Program-made: the position numbers and the translations under genes
Source of the DNA: JAGLQA01 sp023135565
GTDB lineage: Bacteria > Acidobacteriota > Aminicenantia > UBA2199
Reading direction: 5' to 3'
Assembly (NCBI GenBank): GCA_030639305.1
Contig: DAOWCY010000168.1
Span: forward strand, 1 to 15,694
Length of the DNA stretch: 15,694 nt
Notes under the pieces: model-generated
Databases searched by the model: none
Told to the model about the DNA's origin: nothing
What the model saw: the letters and a program-made list of their open reading frames with translations, nothing else
In this document: positions 15,248-15,694 of the stretch, in pieces
Numbering within the stretch: the stretch's first letter is position 1
Layout: every line of letters starts with the position of its first letter

Positions 15248-15320
15248 CAGGCCAGGAGGGACTCGAACCCCCAACACCCGGTTTTGGAGACCGGTGCTCT
15301 ACCAATTGAGCTACTAGCCT
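15248..15320 (-). tRNA. tRNA-Trp (anticodon CCA)
   Basis: This is a 73-nt cloverleaf. The acceptor arms AGGCTAG and CTGGCCT pair over 7 bp with one T-G pair. The D arm is GCTC...GAGC. The anticodon stem CCGGT/ACCGG encloses CTCCAAA, giving anticodon CCA. The T arm is GGGGG-TTCGAGT-CCCTC. The discriminator base is G, as usual for tRNA-Trp. The 3' CCA is not encoded (the next bases are CTT). It lies between rpmG and secE, a common bacterial arrangement. Its first two bases are shared with the rpmG stop codon. Confidence 0.96.
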
Positions 15321-15483
15321 ATTTTACCTCCTTATGGGCGGTATGTTGTCTACATTTAGGGCAATACTTTTTCAAGTTTATCTTGCCTGTCGTATTGATT
15401 TTATTTTTATATGTAGAATAATTTTTCTCACTACATTCCAGACATTTCAACTGAATCTTAATTCTTTTATCACTTTTAGCCAT
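15319..15483 (-). CDS. rpmG: 50S ribosomal protein L33
   Basis: This is a 54-residue L33, located by reading the minus strand between tuf and the tRNA. It begins MAKSDKRIKIQLKC and ends KEVK. Four cysteines (14, 17, 41, 44) form two CxxC pairs, so it is the zinc-binding (C+) form. The TAG stop uses the first two bases of the tRNA-Trp gene, an overlap of 2 nt. The start lies 44 nt after the tuf stop. Being the zinc form, it could be subject to replacement by a Cys-less paralogue elsewhere; no such copy is in this window. Confidence 0.95.
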   Translation of the reverse strand: MAKSDKRIKIQLKCLECSEKNYSTYKNKINTTGKINLKKYCPKCRQHTAHKEVK

Positions 15484-15527
15484 TTTTTATTGTCTACTTT
15501 TTCTTAATTATTTTTATATTCGATCTT

Positions 15528-15694
15528 TTACTCGATTATTTCCGTTACTGAAACGGCGCCGATGGTCCTACCGCCTTCACGAATGGCAAACTTCAAGCCC
15601 TTCTCCATGGCGATGGGGGTGATCAACTGGATCTCTAAGTTGGCGTTATCTCCGGGCATTACCATTTCCACGCCTTCGGGCAAATTCACCGAAC
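15528..15694 (-). CDS. tuf: Elongation factor Tu, C-terminal fragment
   Basis: Only the last 55 codons are inside the window; the gene runs off the right edge. The visible part contains LPEGVEMVMPGDNANLEI, PIAMEKGLKFAIREGGRT and the terminal VTEIIE, which belong to domain 3 of EF-Tu, the GTPase that delivers aminoacyl-tRNA to the ribosome. The promoter for the block is expected upstream and outside the window. The position just before rpmG, tRNA-Trp and secE fits the tufB-type location. Confidence 0.97.
   Translation of the reverse strand, partial: SVNLPEGVEMVMPGDNANLEIQLITPIAMEKGLKFAIREGGRTIGAVSVTEIIE

Overview
The window is a bacterial chromosome segment. About three quarters of it (3457-15694, all minus strand) is the conserved translation/transcription block, reading from right to left: tuf (C-terminal end only), rpmG, tRNA-Trp, secE, nusG, rplK, rplA, rplJ, rplL, rpoB, rpoC. 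A single-domain response regulator overlaps the rpoC stop by 4 nt and closes the series. Gaps inside the block range from short overlaps to 57 nt, and I see no clear internal terminator, so it probably behaves as one or a few polycistronic units. Together the genes supply an elongation factor, a 50S protein, a tRNA, a Sec translocase subunit, the NusG elongation factor, the L11/L1 and L10-L7/L12 stalk proteins and the two large RNA polymerase subunits.

The left quarter is accessory. A half-length permease of the COG0701/PF03773 type (about 2814-3329, plus strand, GC-rich) converges on the response regulator. Divergent from it is an AT-rich minus-strand cassette at 350-2319: a 66-residue secreted Cys-rich peptide, a membrane-anchored thioredoxin-fold protein with a CGKC motif, and a membrane-anchored six-bladed beta-propeller protein. 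The peptide gene has a recognisable sigma70-type promoter. The last two genes overlap. The cassette is flanked by direct copies of a 28-bp AT-rich intergenic repeat (99-126 and 2641-2668), with a third copy at the left window edge (8-35). This is the part of the window most likely to hold something undescribed.

Organism: Shine-Dalgarno sites (GGAGG-like, 5-8 nt spacing) precede most genes and a perfect TATAAT box is present, which argues against Bacteroidota even though peptide/propeller neighbourhoods are best known there. RpoB carries an N-terminal insertion with eight cysteines in CxC/CxxC pairs. From memory a similar insertion occurs in Acidobacteriota RpoB, so I lean towards that phylum, perhaps the Aminicenantia group. 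This is an inference and was not checked by any search.

Noncoding stretches longer than 300 bases are 1-349 (repeat copies and GC-rich hairpins) and 2320-2765 (promoter, palindrome, GC hairpin and repeat copy). No CRISPR array, transposase, integrase or rRNA was seen.
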